Source: Desulfobacterales bacterium (GTDB taxonomy: Bacteria > Desulfobacterota > Desulfobacteria > Desulfobacterales > JAFDCJ01). From it: a stretch of DNA of 15,722 bases. Position 1 is the stretch's first letter. The number at the start of each line of letters is the position of its first letter. The notes under the pieces are model-generated. The model did no database searches. It was not told the DNA's origin and saw only the letters and a list, made by a program, of their open reading frames with translations. The position numbers and the translations under genes were made by a program. The stretch lies in contig CP070771.1 in NCBI GenBank assembly GCA_020345785.1, forward strand, positions 3,207,744 to 3,223,465, written 5' to 3'. Below, in pieces: positions 1-7,065 of the stretch.

Positions 1-724
1 GATCGATAAATTCAAAGAGAACATCGCCGCAAAATCCTTCGGGGCAAAAGAGTTGAGTCACTGTTTTTTGGGCGATGTTATAAAATCGGAAATCCCACCT
101 GATCGATTCACAGCAGCCTGATCTTTCAGGGGAAATTAATAAATTCGGATTGTTGAGGGCAACATGCGTCGGCAGGGTATCAAAGGTTTGAACAAGATTG
201 CCCTCCAGGCTATAGAGCTCGGCAAAATACTTGTTTTCCTTGCACTGGTAAAAATAATAGGGATAGACGATCACCACCTTGTCCAAGAAGGGTGTTGAGA
301 GGGCATAGGGTTTGGCCGGGTCTGCCCAGGACGGTATCAGTGAAGTGTTTAAAGGGACGGTCTTGCCGGATTTTTTAAATTTAATTTGTCGGGATTCAAT
401 TTCAACCGAGTCCGGGCCGGAAGGTTGGAGTTTGGCTAAAAAGTCAAATGGCGGCGGAGCACCGAATGAGTCAAAGTGAAAGTTGTAGGCGTTATCCCTC
501 AACGGTCTATTGTTGCCGACACTACCGCCGGTTTGCTGCGACTCGGACAATTCCGTGGTTTGGCTTAAAATCATATTGGCGCTGGCCCAATGAAAAGTTT
601 TATCAAATTGGGTAACACCTTCTGCGCCAAGTGAAGGGGAATACAGTTGCAGCAACAAGACAACAGACCCCAGCAGGCTGAGACCGATTTTGGGTTTAGA
701 TCGTCTGCAGGTTGTTTTGCTCAT
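1..724 (-). CDS. Secreted protein of unknown family (3' end outside window)
   Basis: Seen: an open frame runs without a stop from an ATG at 724 to the window edge (241 codons). It begins with a basic N-terminus (K4, R7, R8, K10, K12), a hydrophobic stretch at about residues 13-30 and a likely signal-peptidase site after SLGA (about residue 34), so export is predicted. The mature part is rich in Pro, Tyr and Phe, has a CC pair near residue 213 and two more Cys near 230-234, and has no membrane segment. I recognise no family. Context: it starts 16 bp after the aldo/keto reductase stop on the same strand, so the two are probably co-transcribed. No strong Shine-Dalgarno precedes the ATG, which fits translation by coupling or reinitiation. 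Confidence that it is a real gene is high because of the long open frame and signal peptide; its function is unknown. Confidence 0.8.
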   Translation of the reverse strand, partial: MSKTTCRRSKPKIGLSLLGSVVLLLQLYSPSLGAEGVTQFDKTFHWASANMILSQTTELSESQQTGGSVGNNRPLRDNAYNFHFDSFGAPPPFDFLAKLQPSGPDSVEIESRQIKFKKSGKTVPLNTSLIPSWADPAKPYALSTPFLDKVVIVYPYYFYQCKENKYFAELYSLEGNLVQTFDTLPTHVALNNPNLLISPERSGCCESIRWDFRFYNIAQKTVTQLFCPEGFCGDVLFEFID

Positions 725-740
725 AGTATTCGGCAGCTTT

Positions 741-1700
741 TCACTTCGATGCGAAAAACTCTTCTGTTTTTCTTTTTTCATATGCCTGGTAGGTTCCCGA
801 GGTTTTGATCAGATCAATCACTCTGTGATCTTCATCTGTCAACTCAAGGTTGTCAAGCACCTTCAGATTGCTGGTCAGGTGATCGGGATTATTGGTTCCG
901 ACAATTACATTTGTCACCCCCGGATGGGATAAATTCCATTTAATGCCGATTTCGGCCAAACGGCTGCGGTCTGTGACACCGCATTCAGCGCCCATCTTAA
1001 ACAGCTGCCCTTTCATGAAGGCTTCTCTCGTAATTACCCCAAGATCATGTTCCTGGGCTGTGGGCAGAACTTTAAGGCTCGCACCGTGATCGGCGAAATT
1101 AAAATTCAGATACACCGCATCGAAACATCCGGCAGCAATCTGTTGCAGGTAGGTGTATTCCCCCGAAAAAGTATCGGCACACGCAAAACGGATCAGACCT
1201 TCCTTTTTCAGAGCGGCAATATTGGATCCAATTTTGTCCAGATATCGGGGGTCGTTATCCAGGGCAGATTTCATAAAGGCGATGTTCAAAAAATCCAATC
1301 GTTCTCTTTGCAGCAGTCTGAGAATTCTTTGCACCTCGGCTCTGAGAAGGCCTAAATCCGCCATTTTTTGATTGTACTTATCATAGGTGTAAACCATGCC
1401 CTCCGGCCGGGTCTGGATATAAATTTCGTATGGTGGGGTTATCTCTTTGAGGTTGCGCCCCAGCGCTTCTTTTTCTGAATCCTGGGTCACATCAAAGAAA
1501 TTGATACCGCTGTCAAATGCTATCTTTAAAACGTTTTGGCGTGTCTTCTGGCCAAATCCTACGAATATGTGGTTGGGCGTGACCGCCAGATCAAAATTTT
1601 CATTGAAGCCGCGCGACCTTCCGTCCGCCAGATACTCGTGCCCCCCCATGCCAAATATGGAGAGAGCGACATCGGTTTTTCCTAATTTGCGGTATTGCAT
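741..1700 (-). CDS. Aldo/keto reductase family protein, catalytic tetrad degenerate
   Basis: This is a 319-residue TIM-barrel protein of the aldo/keto reductase superfamily. The ATG at 1700 was chosen because the family N-terminus MQYRKLGKTD begins there and GGGAG lies 11 nt upstream; the frame stays open to 2045, but that extension runs through the permease gene in another frame and has no family character. Family features seen: beta1 QYRKLG, GINFFD at 65-70 with the tetrad Asp at 70, and a C-terminal cofactor-loop-like segment NVIVGTNNPDHL (264-275). Odd: the Tyr five residues after the Asp is absent (Asp is followed by VTQDSE), the Lys position reads Arg98 in IQTRPEG, and the His of the DLYLIH strand reads Ala141. 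NADPH-dependent carbonyl reduction is therefore doubtful; another oxidoreductase chemistry or a ligand-binding role is possible. It is probably the fourth gene of the ABC operon, 146 bp after the MalG-type permease. Confidence 0.85.
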   Translation of the reverse strand: MQYRKLGKTDVALSIFGMGGHEYLADGRSRGFNENFDLAVTPNHIFVGFGQKTRQNVLKIAFDSGINFFDVTQDSEKEALGRNLKEITPPYEIYIQTRPEGMVYTYDKYNQKMADLGLLRAEVQRILRLLQRERLDFLNIAFMKSALDNDPRYLDKIGSNIAALKKEGLIRFACADTFSGEYTYLQQIAAGCFDAVYLNFNFADHGASLKVLPTAQEHDLGVITREAFMKGQLFKMGAECGVTDRSRLAEIGIKWNLSHPGVTNVIVGTNNPDHLTSNLKVLDNLELTDEDHRVIDLIKTSGTYQAYEKRKTEEFFASK

Positions 1701-1846
1701 GGATAAGTTTTCTCCCGTGCTATGATCCAAAGTGGTTTTAAAATCCCGGACAGGTATATGGCATTCCGCCGACCGGATATGAAAAGATCTCCTTGAAAAG
1801 GCCCGCAATTCTGCTATGGAACCCGTGACAGGGCCTAAAACGGTTG

Positions 1847-2677
1847 CTATTGTTTTACTGCTCCCTCGGTAAAACCTTTCACCAAAAAATTTTGCAATAA
1901 CAGATAAAGGGTTGCCGGCACGATGGTGGCAATCATGGTAGCAGCCATAATCTCGGACCACTGCACGCGGAATTGGCCTACCATCTGAGTAATCCCCAGT
2001 GTCATGGTCTGCCGGGACTTTTCGCTGATGAGACAGAGCGCCCACAGAAGGTCGCCCCAGGATAACAGGAAAGCAAAAATTATGGTGGCTACCAGTCCGG
2101 GGAGAATATTTGGCAGTATAACCATCGAAAATATCCTGGTCCGCGAAGCCCCATCGACCATCGCGGCCTGATCGATTTCGATCGGCACGGTATCGATGTA
2201 GCCTTTAAGCATCCAGATACTGAAGGGCAGTGTTATCGTTGTTTGGGAAAGAATCAGCCCCAGCAGCGTATCATAGAGCTCGACGTAGGTGAGCATTTTA
2301 AAGTAGGGACCGACCAGCAGCACCCCCGGTATCATTTGGGATGCTAAAAACAAGGTCATTATCAAACTTCTCCCCCGGAATGCGAACCTGGAGAATCCAT
2401 AGGCGGCAAATGCCCCTACCAGTGATGAAACGGCCGCGGTCGATATTGAGACGATGATGCTGTTTTTAAAATATTGTAAGAAGTTTTCCTGGGTCCACAT
2501 GCGAATATAAGCCCCAATGGTTATTTCACGCGGGATAATCGTGGCGGGATAATCAATCACTTCATAGTCGGTTTTCAGCGAAGAGGTGGCCATCCAGAAA
2601 AATGGTACAAGATTAAACAGCAGCATGAATGCCAAGGCCAGATAGATCAGAAACCAGAATATTAAATTCCTCTTCAT
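1847..2677 (-). CDS. Carbohydrate-type ABC transporter permease, MalG family
   Basis: Inner-membrane permease subunit of a type I ABC importer of the carbohydrate uptake (CUT1) kind, 276 aa, the usual length for MalG-like subunits. Seen: a first membrane helix at about residues 8-28, then a periplasmic loop (YEVIDYPATIIPREIT, typical of MalG relatives), further hydrophobic segments, and the EAA coupling-helix motif near residues 170-200 (IDQAAMVDGASRTRIFS then ILPNILPG), which docks onto the ATPase. It starts 6 bp after the stop of the preceding permease, with AGGAAC overlapping that gene's end as a weak ribosome site. It forms a heterodimer with the neighbouring MalF-type protein. The substrate cannot be read from the sequence; sugar, polyol or glycerol-phosphate-like solutes are typical for the family. 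Confidence 0.93.
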   Translation of the reverse strand: MKRNLIFWFLIYLALAFMLLFNLVPFFWMATSSLKTDYEVIDYPATIIPREITIGAYIRMWTQENFLQYFKNSIIVSISTAAVSSLVGAFAAYGFSRFAFRGRSLIMTLFLASQMIPGVLLVGPYFKMLTYVELYDTLLGLILSQTTITLPFSIWMLKGYIDTVPIEIDQAAMVDGASRTRIFSMVILPNILPGLVATIIFAFLLSWGDLLWALCLISEKSRQTMTLGITQMVGQFRVQWSEIMAATMIATIVPATLYLLLQNFLVKGFTEGAVKQ

Positions 2678-2683
2678 CGCGAG

Positions 2684-3547
2684 TTAAAGTTCCTGCCGCA
2701 TCGTCATTCTCAGGTACGGAATGCTGATTAAGAGCATGATTAGGGCCAAAACCACCGCAATTGCTGACGCATACGGTGAGTTAAAAAATATAAAATAGTG
2801 TTTATAGGTCAGCAGAGAAAGCACCTGACTTGAATAGCCCGGACCCCCGCCGGTCATACTGTAGACCATGCCGAACAGACGGCATTCCCAGATGATGTCT
2901 AAAATGGTGGCGATAATGAACATAAATTTAAGATTCGGCAGGGTTATGTAAAAAAAGCGGGCCAATCTCGAGGCTCCGTCTATTTCGGCAGCTTCATACA
3001 TATCTTTTGGTATGGCCTGCAGACCCGCCAGCAAGATCAGCATCACGTAAGGATACCCCCGCCAAACCTCGGCAAAGATCACGCACGGAAAAGCAAGGGC
3101 CGGGTTGCCCAGCCAGTCTATGGGCTCCGTTGCCAAGCCCGTCTTGAGCAGCACAGCGTTGACGATGCCGGGCAGGGTATCAAACATAAAGCGCCAGATG
3201 AGGCCTCCGATGACATCCGGAACTGTCCAGGGCAAAATGGCCACAACACGGAAAAAGTGCTTGTTTCTGATTTCCAGGTTGAGGAGAAGGGCTACTGCGA
3301 GTCCTATCAGTAAATGAAAACCAACGGTGGTGCCGACAAAAATGACCGTATTTGCAACTGAAGCCCTGAATTCGGCATCATCCAACAACCTGACATAACT
3401 TTTGGTATTAAAAGAAGGCTCCGGAACCCACAAGATATTGAAACTCTGCAAAACTGCAACGACTGCCGGAAAACCAAGAATGACTACCAGAAGCAGCAAT
3501 GCCGGAAGAATGAAAAAGTAGCCCTTGTTGTGTTCTTTAATGGACAT
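2684..3547 (-). CDS. Carbohydrate-type ABC transporter permease, MalF/UgpA family
   Basis: Inner-membrane permease, 287 aa, partner of the downstream MalG-type subunit. Seen: N-terminal helix at about residues 9-31 (FFILPALLLLVVILG, typical of UgpA-like permeases), a periplasmic loop with NTKSYVRLLDDAEF, about five more membrane segments and the EAA motif (YEAAEIDGASRLARFFYITLPNLK) around residues 183-206. It lies 95 bp downstream of the substrate-binding-protein gene, and that gap holds a strong hairpin that may lower permease expression relative to the binding protein. Its stop and the next start are 6 bp apart, indicating one transcript and probably coupled translation. The ATPase that must energise this transporter is not encoded in the window. 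Confidence 0.93.
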   Translation of the reverse strand: MSIKEHNKGYFFILPALLLLVVILGFPAVVAVLQSFNILWVPEPSFNTKSYVRLLDDAEFRASVANTVIFVGTTVGFHLLIGLAVALLLNLEIRNKHFFRVVAILPWTVPDVIGGLIWRFMFDTLPGIVNAVLLKTGLATEPIDWLGNPALAFPCVIFAEVWRGYPYVMLILLAGLQAIPKDMYEAAEIDGASRLARFFYITLPNLKFMFIIATILDIIWECRLFGMVYSMTGGGPGYSSQVLSLLTYKHYFIFFNSPYASAIAVVLALIMLLISIPYLRMTMRQEL

Positions 3548-3596
3548 GGGTGCCGGCCACCTGTCTCACGAAAAAAGAGTTCATGAAATGTTTTGC

Positions 3597-3631
3597 AGGG
3601 GCAGGGAAAGCGCCTTGCGCTCCCTGCCCCT
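3597..3631 (-). promoter_or_regulatory. Strong intercistronic hairpin between binding protein and permease genes
   Basis: Arms at 3597-3607 and 3621-3631 are perfect 11-base reverse complements (AGGGGCAGGGA / TCCCTGCCCCT). An inner GCGC/GCGC pair (3610-3613 and 3617-3620) closes on a CTT loop, with an AA bulge at 3608-3609. In the direction of transcription (minus strand) the stem is followed by GCAAAACATT, with no U-run, so it is unlikely to be a classical terminator. Such a stem after a substrate-binding-protein gene is known elsewhere to stabilise the upstream message and lower downstream expression; that role is inferred here. Confidence 0.65.
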
Positions 3632-3642
3632 TTAAGTTCGGA

Positions 3643-4950
3643 TTAGCGGCTTAAAATAGATTCAATCTGATTATGCGCGTCGGTCAGCGCCTGGTCGGCC
3701 GTTTTTGTTCCGGCCACGGCAGCCTGTAAATTTTGTCGGAAGGCTTCCAGGCATTCCGGCCACTCCGGTATCAGCGGCAGAAAAGCAGCGTGATTCTCGA
3801 TTTCATTCGTTACGACGGCGGCATATTTGCTCTGCAGGATCGGACCGAATCCCTCGTTCACACTCGAGCGGCATGAAAGCATATTATTGTCGACAAACCA
3901 TTTTTCCATCTGCTTCTTTTCAGTCAGGAACTTAATGAGTTTCCATGCTGCTTCCGGGTTTTTGGTGTTGGGATTCATAAAAATCGACTTCTGGTAGAGG
4001 GTTGAGCGGATTTTAGATTTGGCGCCGGCAACCTGTGGTACCGGGGCCATTTCAAGAACTTTCCACCCATGCAGGTCTTTGTTCATTCCACTTACCTCCG
4101 TAATGGTCCACATGGTGCCAAAAATCATCCCGACCTTTTTATGGGCCAGCAGTCTTCTGGCGCCGTTACAATCAACCTGGGCAACCCCGGGAGGCATTGT
4201 CTTATCTTTAAGAATAGAGTCGACCACAAAATTAAAAGCCGCTTTGGCCTCAGGCGTGTTTAGGGCCGAATGCTTCCAGTCCGGAGTCAGAAAATCACCG
4301 CCAAATCCTCTCAGCACTACCGAAAAGCGCAAATCGAAACAAGCTTTGGCCAGAACCAGGGTGGCGCCCCACTGGTCAATCGGTCCGCCTGATTTTGTTG
4401 CCATGGTGAGTTTTTTAGAGATATCGCGAAAATCATCCCATGTTTTGGGCGGTGCACCGACGCCTGCCTTACCGAATAGATCGGAATTAAAAACAAGGAC
4501 CATGGCAACGACGTTTTTCGGCACACCGTAAACTTTGTCATTCTCGGTAACCGGCATCAGGGTTACCGGATAAAAATCCGCCAGCCATTGTTTACCGCCC
4601 TCTTTCTCGATAAACGGCGTCAGATCCTTAACCCAGCCGTTTTTAATGTATTGTTTGACAGGATTGGCATCCAATGCAAAAACATCCGGTCCTTTTCCAC
4701 CCCTGATGGCCGTGGTAAACTTTACATCTCTCTGACCCAAAGCAACCGGTTCGTCTGTTACCTTAATGCCGGGGTTTAACCGTTCAAATTCGGCAATGGC
4801 TTCTCTTAGGGATTGCCCCCAAATGTCCTGGCTCAGTTGCCAGTCTGAATAAGTCAGGGTAATTTCTGCATGTGCCTGAGAAAAACAAAAAATCGGTGCC
4901 AGTAAAACACCGGCAAGCAAAATTTTGAGCAAGCGATCCATTTTTTTCAT
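3643..4950 (-). CDS. ABC transporter substrate-binding protein, family 1 (sugar type)
   Basis: Periplasmic solute receptor of the ABC importer, 435 aa, normal length for family-1 binding proteins. Seen: signal peptide with KK/R, a hydrophobic core at about residues 8-24 and cleavage after AHA (residue 28); mature start EITLTYSDW; the family segment GGKGPDVFALD (about residues 80-90); YGVPKNV at about residues 141-147; and the C-terminal NPEAAWKLIKFLTEKKQME block (about residues 332-350). No lipobox Cys follows the signal, so it should be soluble. The ATG has a near-ideal ribosome site (AAGGAGG, 7 nt upstream), stronger than those of the downstream permeases. It is the first gene of the transporter operon, 168 bp after the GntR regulator gene on the same strand. 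Ligand unknown. Confidence 0.94.
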   Translation of the reverse strand: MKKMDRLLKILLAGVLLAPIFCFSQAHAEITLTYSDWQLSQDIWGQSLREAIAEFERLNPGIKVTDEPVALGQRDVKFTTAIRGGKGPDVFALDANPVKQYIKNGWVKDLTPFIEKEGGKQWLADFYPVTLMPVTENDKVYGVPKNVVAMVLVFNSDLFGKAGVGAPPKTWDDFRDISKKLTMATKSGGPIDQWGATLVLAKACFDLRFSVVLRGFGGDFLTPDWKHSALNTPEAKAAFNFVVDSILKDKTMPPGVAQVDCNGARRLLAHKKVGMIFGTMWTITEVSGMNKDLHGWKVLEMAPVPQVAGAKSKIRSTLYQKSIFMNPNTKNPEAAWKLIKFLTEKKQMEKWFVDNNMLSCRSSVNEGFGPILQSKYAAVVTNEIENHAAFLPLIPEWPECLEAFRQNLQAAVAGTKTADQALTDAHNQIESILSR

Positions 4951-4987
4951 TTTGTTTCCTCCTTTACAGCTGTGCGTGGGGTTGATC

Positions 4988-4999
4988 TTAACGAGTTAA
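4988..4999. promoter_or_regulatory. Interrupted palindrome upstream of the ABC operon
   Basis: TTAAC-GA-GTTAA is a 5+2+5 inverted repeat about 38 bp before the binding-protein start codon, in the 168-bp gap after the GntR gene. It is placed where an operator could act on the transporter operon, but it is short and AT-rich and does not match the palindrome found in front of the GntR gene itself. I see no convincing -35/-10 pair in this gap; TGATAAT at about 5015-5021 (minus strand) is the best -10-like word but lacks a matching -35. Confidence 0.25.
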
Positions 5000-5118
5000 T
5001 CTGGATGGTTTGTTCATTATCACCCCCTTTCAACTTTGGAATTCTCAGGAGATCCGGTAGCGGCCTCTGCCGGCTAAGAATGCAGTTTGTCGTGGTGCCG
5101 ATTGTTTATGCAATCCTC

Positions 5119-5751
5119 TTAATAAGTCAATAATTTTTCCATCAGCAATCTGCAGGTATTGCTGAGATGCTCACGCATGGATTGCCCACTTTTTTCGGGG
5201 TCTTTGTCCAGAATGGCTTGGGTGAGAGCGAGATGACCTTTTTTGGATTGATTTTCGATATCTATAGATTTTTTTGTAATATTTCTTATCAATCCATTTA
5301 GATTTTTTAGTTTTTGATAGAATTCAGATAGAACCGAATTATTGGCGGCATTTATAATCGCGTCATGCAGTTCGGTTCCTTTTGCGATGCCTGATGAACT
5401 GTCTTTGGTGATATCAAGTTGTTCAAATTGGCGTTTGAGCGTGGCAATATGGTTGAAAAACAATTCATCCCCCTTAATACATGATAGCCGGGCTGCTTGT
5501 CCCTCGACAGCCTCGCGGGCCTGGAAAATTTCTATTATTTCTTCAATGGATAGCTTTCTAACATAATAGCCCTTGGAGGGTTCAAGAGAAACGAGGCCAT
5601 CTGAAACCAGTCGGCGAAGTAACTCTCTGACCGGCGTGCGACTGATTTGAAATTTCTCACTGATTTCTCTTTCAACCAGCCACTGGCCAGGAGGCAATTC
5701 TTCAGTCAATATTTTTTCTTTTATTTTGTTATAAACACGATCCTTATCCAT
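5119..5751 (-). CDS. GntR-family transcriptional regulator, FadR/FCD subfamily
   Basis: DNA-binding repressor/activator, 210 aa from the chosen ATG at 5751. Seen: N-terminal winged helix-turn-helix typical of GntR proteins (residues about 5-70: LPPGQWLVEREISEKF, then ISRTPVRELLRRL and the wing G-L-V-S-L-E-P-S-K-G-Y-Y-V), followed by an all-helical FCD ligand domain with the expected acidic/His positions (ELHDAIINAANN and a later H-x20ish-H pair, GHLALTQ and REHL), which in this family bind a metal and a small carboxylate or sugar acid. Start choice: the frame is open to 5838, but upstream starts at 5808 and 5838 (TTG) lie in or before a promoter-like sequence, whereas 5751 has AGGCGG at good spacing and begins just before the conserved fold. 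It probably controls the downstream ABC genes and itself. Confidence 0.9.
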   Translation of the reverse strand: MDKDRVYNKIKEKILTEELPPGQWLVEREISEKFQISRTPVRELLRRLVSDGLVSLEPSKGYYVRKLSIEEIIEIFQAREAVEGQAARLSCIKGDELFFNHIATLKRQFEQLDITKDSSSGIAKGTELHDAIINAANNSVLSEFYQKLKNLNGLIRNITKKSIDIENQSKKGHLALTQAILDKDPEKSGQSMREHLSNTCRLLMEKLLTY

Positions 5752-5771
5752 GGACGACCGCCTGTATATTG

Positions 5772-5783
5772 ATGGTATACCAT
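5772..5783. promoter_or_regulatory. Probable GntR-family operator
   Basis: ATGGTATACCAT is a perfect 12-bp palindrome 20 bp before the chosen GntR start. It has the TGGT-N-ACCA type core known for FadR/UxuR/ExuR-like FCD regulators. It sits immediately downstream of a -10-like hexamer, so binding would block transcription initiation. No second copy was found in the window, including in front of the ABC operon. Autoregulation is inferred. Confidence 0.6.
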
Positions 5784-5813
5784 GCTGTATTTCATGTGGA
5801 GGCAGCATGTCAA
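5784..5813 (-). promoter_or_regulatory. Candidate sigma70 promoter of the GntR gene
   Basis: On the minus strand a perfect -35 TTGACA (5813-5808) is followed after 18 bp by TACAGC (5789-5784), a weak -10. The palindromic operator abuts it. An alternative is an extended -10 inside the palindrome (TG-G-TATACC). Either puts the transcription start upstream of 5751 and downstream of the 5808 and 5838 alternative start codons, supporting 5751 as the translation start. Confidence 0.4.
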
Positions 5814-6012
5814 GCCTTTTTGAAATTCTTGCATTCAATTAATAATAATGTTTATTGGGTTGAATATTGGAATCTGTGTTTTTAATTAAAATGCGGGATT
5901 ATGTCAGATTGCCCGCTTCTTTTTGGCGCAGGTTCGGCTGATGAAAAAAAGGGTGGGATGGAGAATTTCAACCAGGCGGCTTTTGATAAAGCCCTCTGAT
6001 GCCAGCAGGGTC

Positions 6013-6435
6013 TTAGAGAAACGGAAGCGGCTTGCCGGTGCGGAAGGCCAAAGCCTGGCACAGGGAGATTATCTGTCCGTTTTGATCCGTGACGTTGATG
6101 TGGTAGCTGGCTGTTTTCCGGGTCTGGCTTGTCCGGCGTGCTTCGGCCTGCAATCGCATGCCGGGTTCGGGGCTGGACATATAGGTGACGTTGACATTGA
6201 GCGCCACCGCGACGGTGCCGTCGGTCTGCCCGGCGATCTCAAAGGCCTCATCGATCAGGGCGAATATGGCGCCGCCATGCGCCCGGGCAAACAGATTGTT
6301 CATTTTCTCAGGATCATAAATCATGCTTACCACCGAGTAGCCCTCCGCCAGTTCCACCAGCGCCATCTGCATTGCCTGCGCAAACGGTTCTCTTCTTACG
6401 GCCTCTTCAATTGCTTGTTTCACCTTTGGATCCAT
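6013..6435 (-). CDS. PaaI-family hotdog-fold acyl-CoA thioesterase
   Basis: 140-aa single hotdog domain, normal length for PaaI/YdiI-type thioesterases, which hydrolyse aryl- or acyl-CoA esters in the cytoplasm. Seen: the family signature NNLFARAHGGAIFALIDEAF (about residues 46-65) containing the HGG turn and the Asp in the helix used for catalysis, followed by strands AVALNVNVTYMSSP and a C-terminal TASYHINVTDQNG pair. ATG at 6435 has GGAG 8-9 nt upstream. It is the most upstream minus-strand gene of the left block, 261 bp before the GntR start, and is probably separately transcribed from the gap at 6436-6590. Its presence near a PaaK-family ligase suggests a proofreading or thioester-release role in aromatic-acid metabolism; this is inference, and the substrate is unknown. 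Confidence 0.9.
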   Translation of the reverse strand: MDPKVKQAIEEAVRREPFAQAMQMALVELAEGYSVVSMIYDPEKMNNLFARAHGGAIFALIDEAFEIAGQTDGTVAVALNVNVTYMSSPEPGMRLQAEARRTSQTRKTASYHINVTDQNGQIISLCQALAFRTGKPLPFL

Positions 6436-6481
6436 GATTCGTCTCCGTTTTGATTCGTCCGAGAACGCCCATTTATAACGC

Positions 6482-6509
6482 TCTATATCATATATACCGG
6501 CAGGATCAA
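6482..6509 (-). promoter_or_regulatory. Candidate sigma70 promoter for the thioesterase gene
   Basis: Minus strand: TTGATC (6509-6504), 16-bp spacer, TATAGA (6487-6482), about 47 bp before the start codon at 6435. Four of six bases match in each box, so this is only a moderate candidate. Confidence 0.3.
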
Positions 6510-6520
6510 GTCCGGATCAG

Positions 6521-6535
6521 ATGCAAGAGTTGCAT
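6521..6535. promoter_or_regulatory. 15-bp palindrome upstream of the thioesterase promoter
   Basis: ATGCAA-GAG-TTGCAT is a perfect 6+3+6 inverted repeat, 12 bp upstream of the candidate -35 of the thioesterase gene. Position and symmetry suit a dimeric regulator or activator site; no matching site was noticed elsewhere in the window. Confidence 0.35.
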
Positions 6536-6593
6536 ATTTTACCAACCTAAATTGAGCGACTTCAATAATTGAGGATTGCAAAAATGACCGGTT

Positions 6594-6621
6594 TTGCGCG
6601 GGCGGGAATAAACCCCATAAG
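6594..6621 (+). repeat. Left terminal inverted repeat of the IVS-like element
   Basis: 28-bp arm pairing with 7066-7091 except for one A/G mismatch and an extra CG. Inward of it both arms also share TAAGTT. Confidence 0.7.
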
Positions 6622-6685
6622 TGCTAAGTTAGTTTGCAAACATTCAAAGAACGCTATTATGCCGTGCGGGGTAGGGTTAGTAGAT

Positions 6686-6727
6686 GAACGTCCAACATCG
6701 AACATCGAACGTCCAACATCGAATAAA
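6686..6727 (+). repeat. Heptamer array, left inner arm
   Basis: Six in-phase 7-mers: GAACGTC, CAACATC, GAACATC, GAACGTC, CAACATC, then GAATAAA. Bases 6694-6719 are the exact reverse complement of 7002-7027. Confidence 0.8.
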
Positions 6728-6752
6728 AACACCAATAATCAATGTCGAATTT

Positions 6753-6981
6753 TTAAATGCCGATTTTCTTTAAAGCGATACCAAGCTTATGGATAAAGTC
6801 CTTTGGCAATTCCGCTGCCTGGGCTTCGCAATGGTTTGGATAAGGTGAACTTGCGGATTTTAACGATTGCCCTGCGACAGGCTTAGACTACTCTGGTATT
6901 TGGCAGTTGTTCAACTATCTTTGTGATTCGCACCGAATAATCGCGCAGCTGTTCCGCCAGATCATAGATCTGTTTTACCAT
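6753..6981 (-). pseudogene. Four-helix-bundle protein (23S rRNA intervening-sequence protein family), frameshifted remnant
   Basis: Reading the minus strand from an ATG at 6981 gives MVKQIYDLAEQLRDY, then SVRITKIVEQLPNTR, which matches the family N-terminus (D-F-x-V-R-I-x-K-L-V-x-x-L-P-N-T-R). That frame hits a stop at once. One base further the match resumes: VAGQSLKSASSPYPN, then EAQAAELPKDFIHKLGIALK, corresponding to the family's AGQLIRSGTSPAPN and EAQSAES-KDFIHK blocks, ending at TAA 6755-6753. The 13-bp interval at 6880-6892 replaces exactly four codons, so a single-base insertion explains the break. The protein would also be short at the C-terminus compared with the usual ~110-120 aa. 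The family is known from proteins encoded in 23S rRNA intervening sequences; the DGR accessory protein Avd has a similar fold. The identification rests on remembered family motifs. Confidence 0.75.
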
Positions 6982-6992
6982 CTTTTCTCATT

Positions 6993-7027
6993 CAAAGTTC
7001 AATGTTGGACGTTCGATGTTCGATGTT
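6993..7027 (+). repeat. Heptamer array, right inner arm
   Basis: Five in-phase 7-mers: CAAAGTT, CAATGTT, GGACGTT, CGATGTT, CGATGTT. Inverted copy of the left inner array (26 bp exact). Confidence 0.8.
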
Positions 7028-7065
7028 CATCTTTTCAGTTCTTTTCGCATAAAAACAACTTATTG

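Noticed and set aside
1701..2045. N-terminal extension of the aldo/keto reductase frame
   Set aside because: It overlaps the MalG-type permease in another frame, has no family similarity, and a family-like start with a ribosome site lies at 1700.
5752..5838. Longer GntR start codons (ATG 5808, TTG 5838)
   Set aside because: They lie within or upstream of a promoter/operator-like sequence; the shorter start has a ribosome site and fits the fold.
5923..6453. Plus-strand open frame over the thioesterase gene
   Set aside because: Antisense shadow of a gene with clear hotdog motifs.
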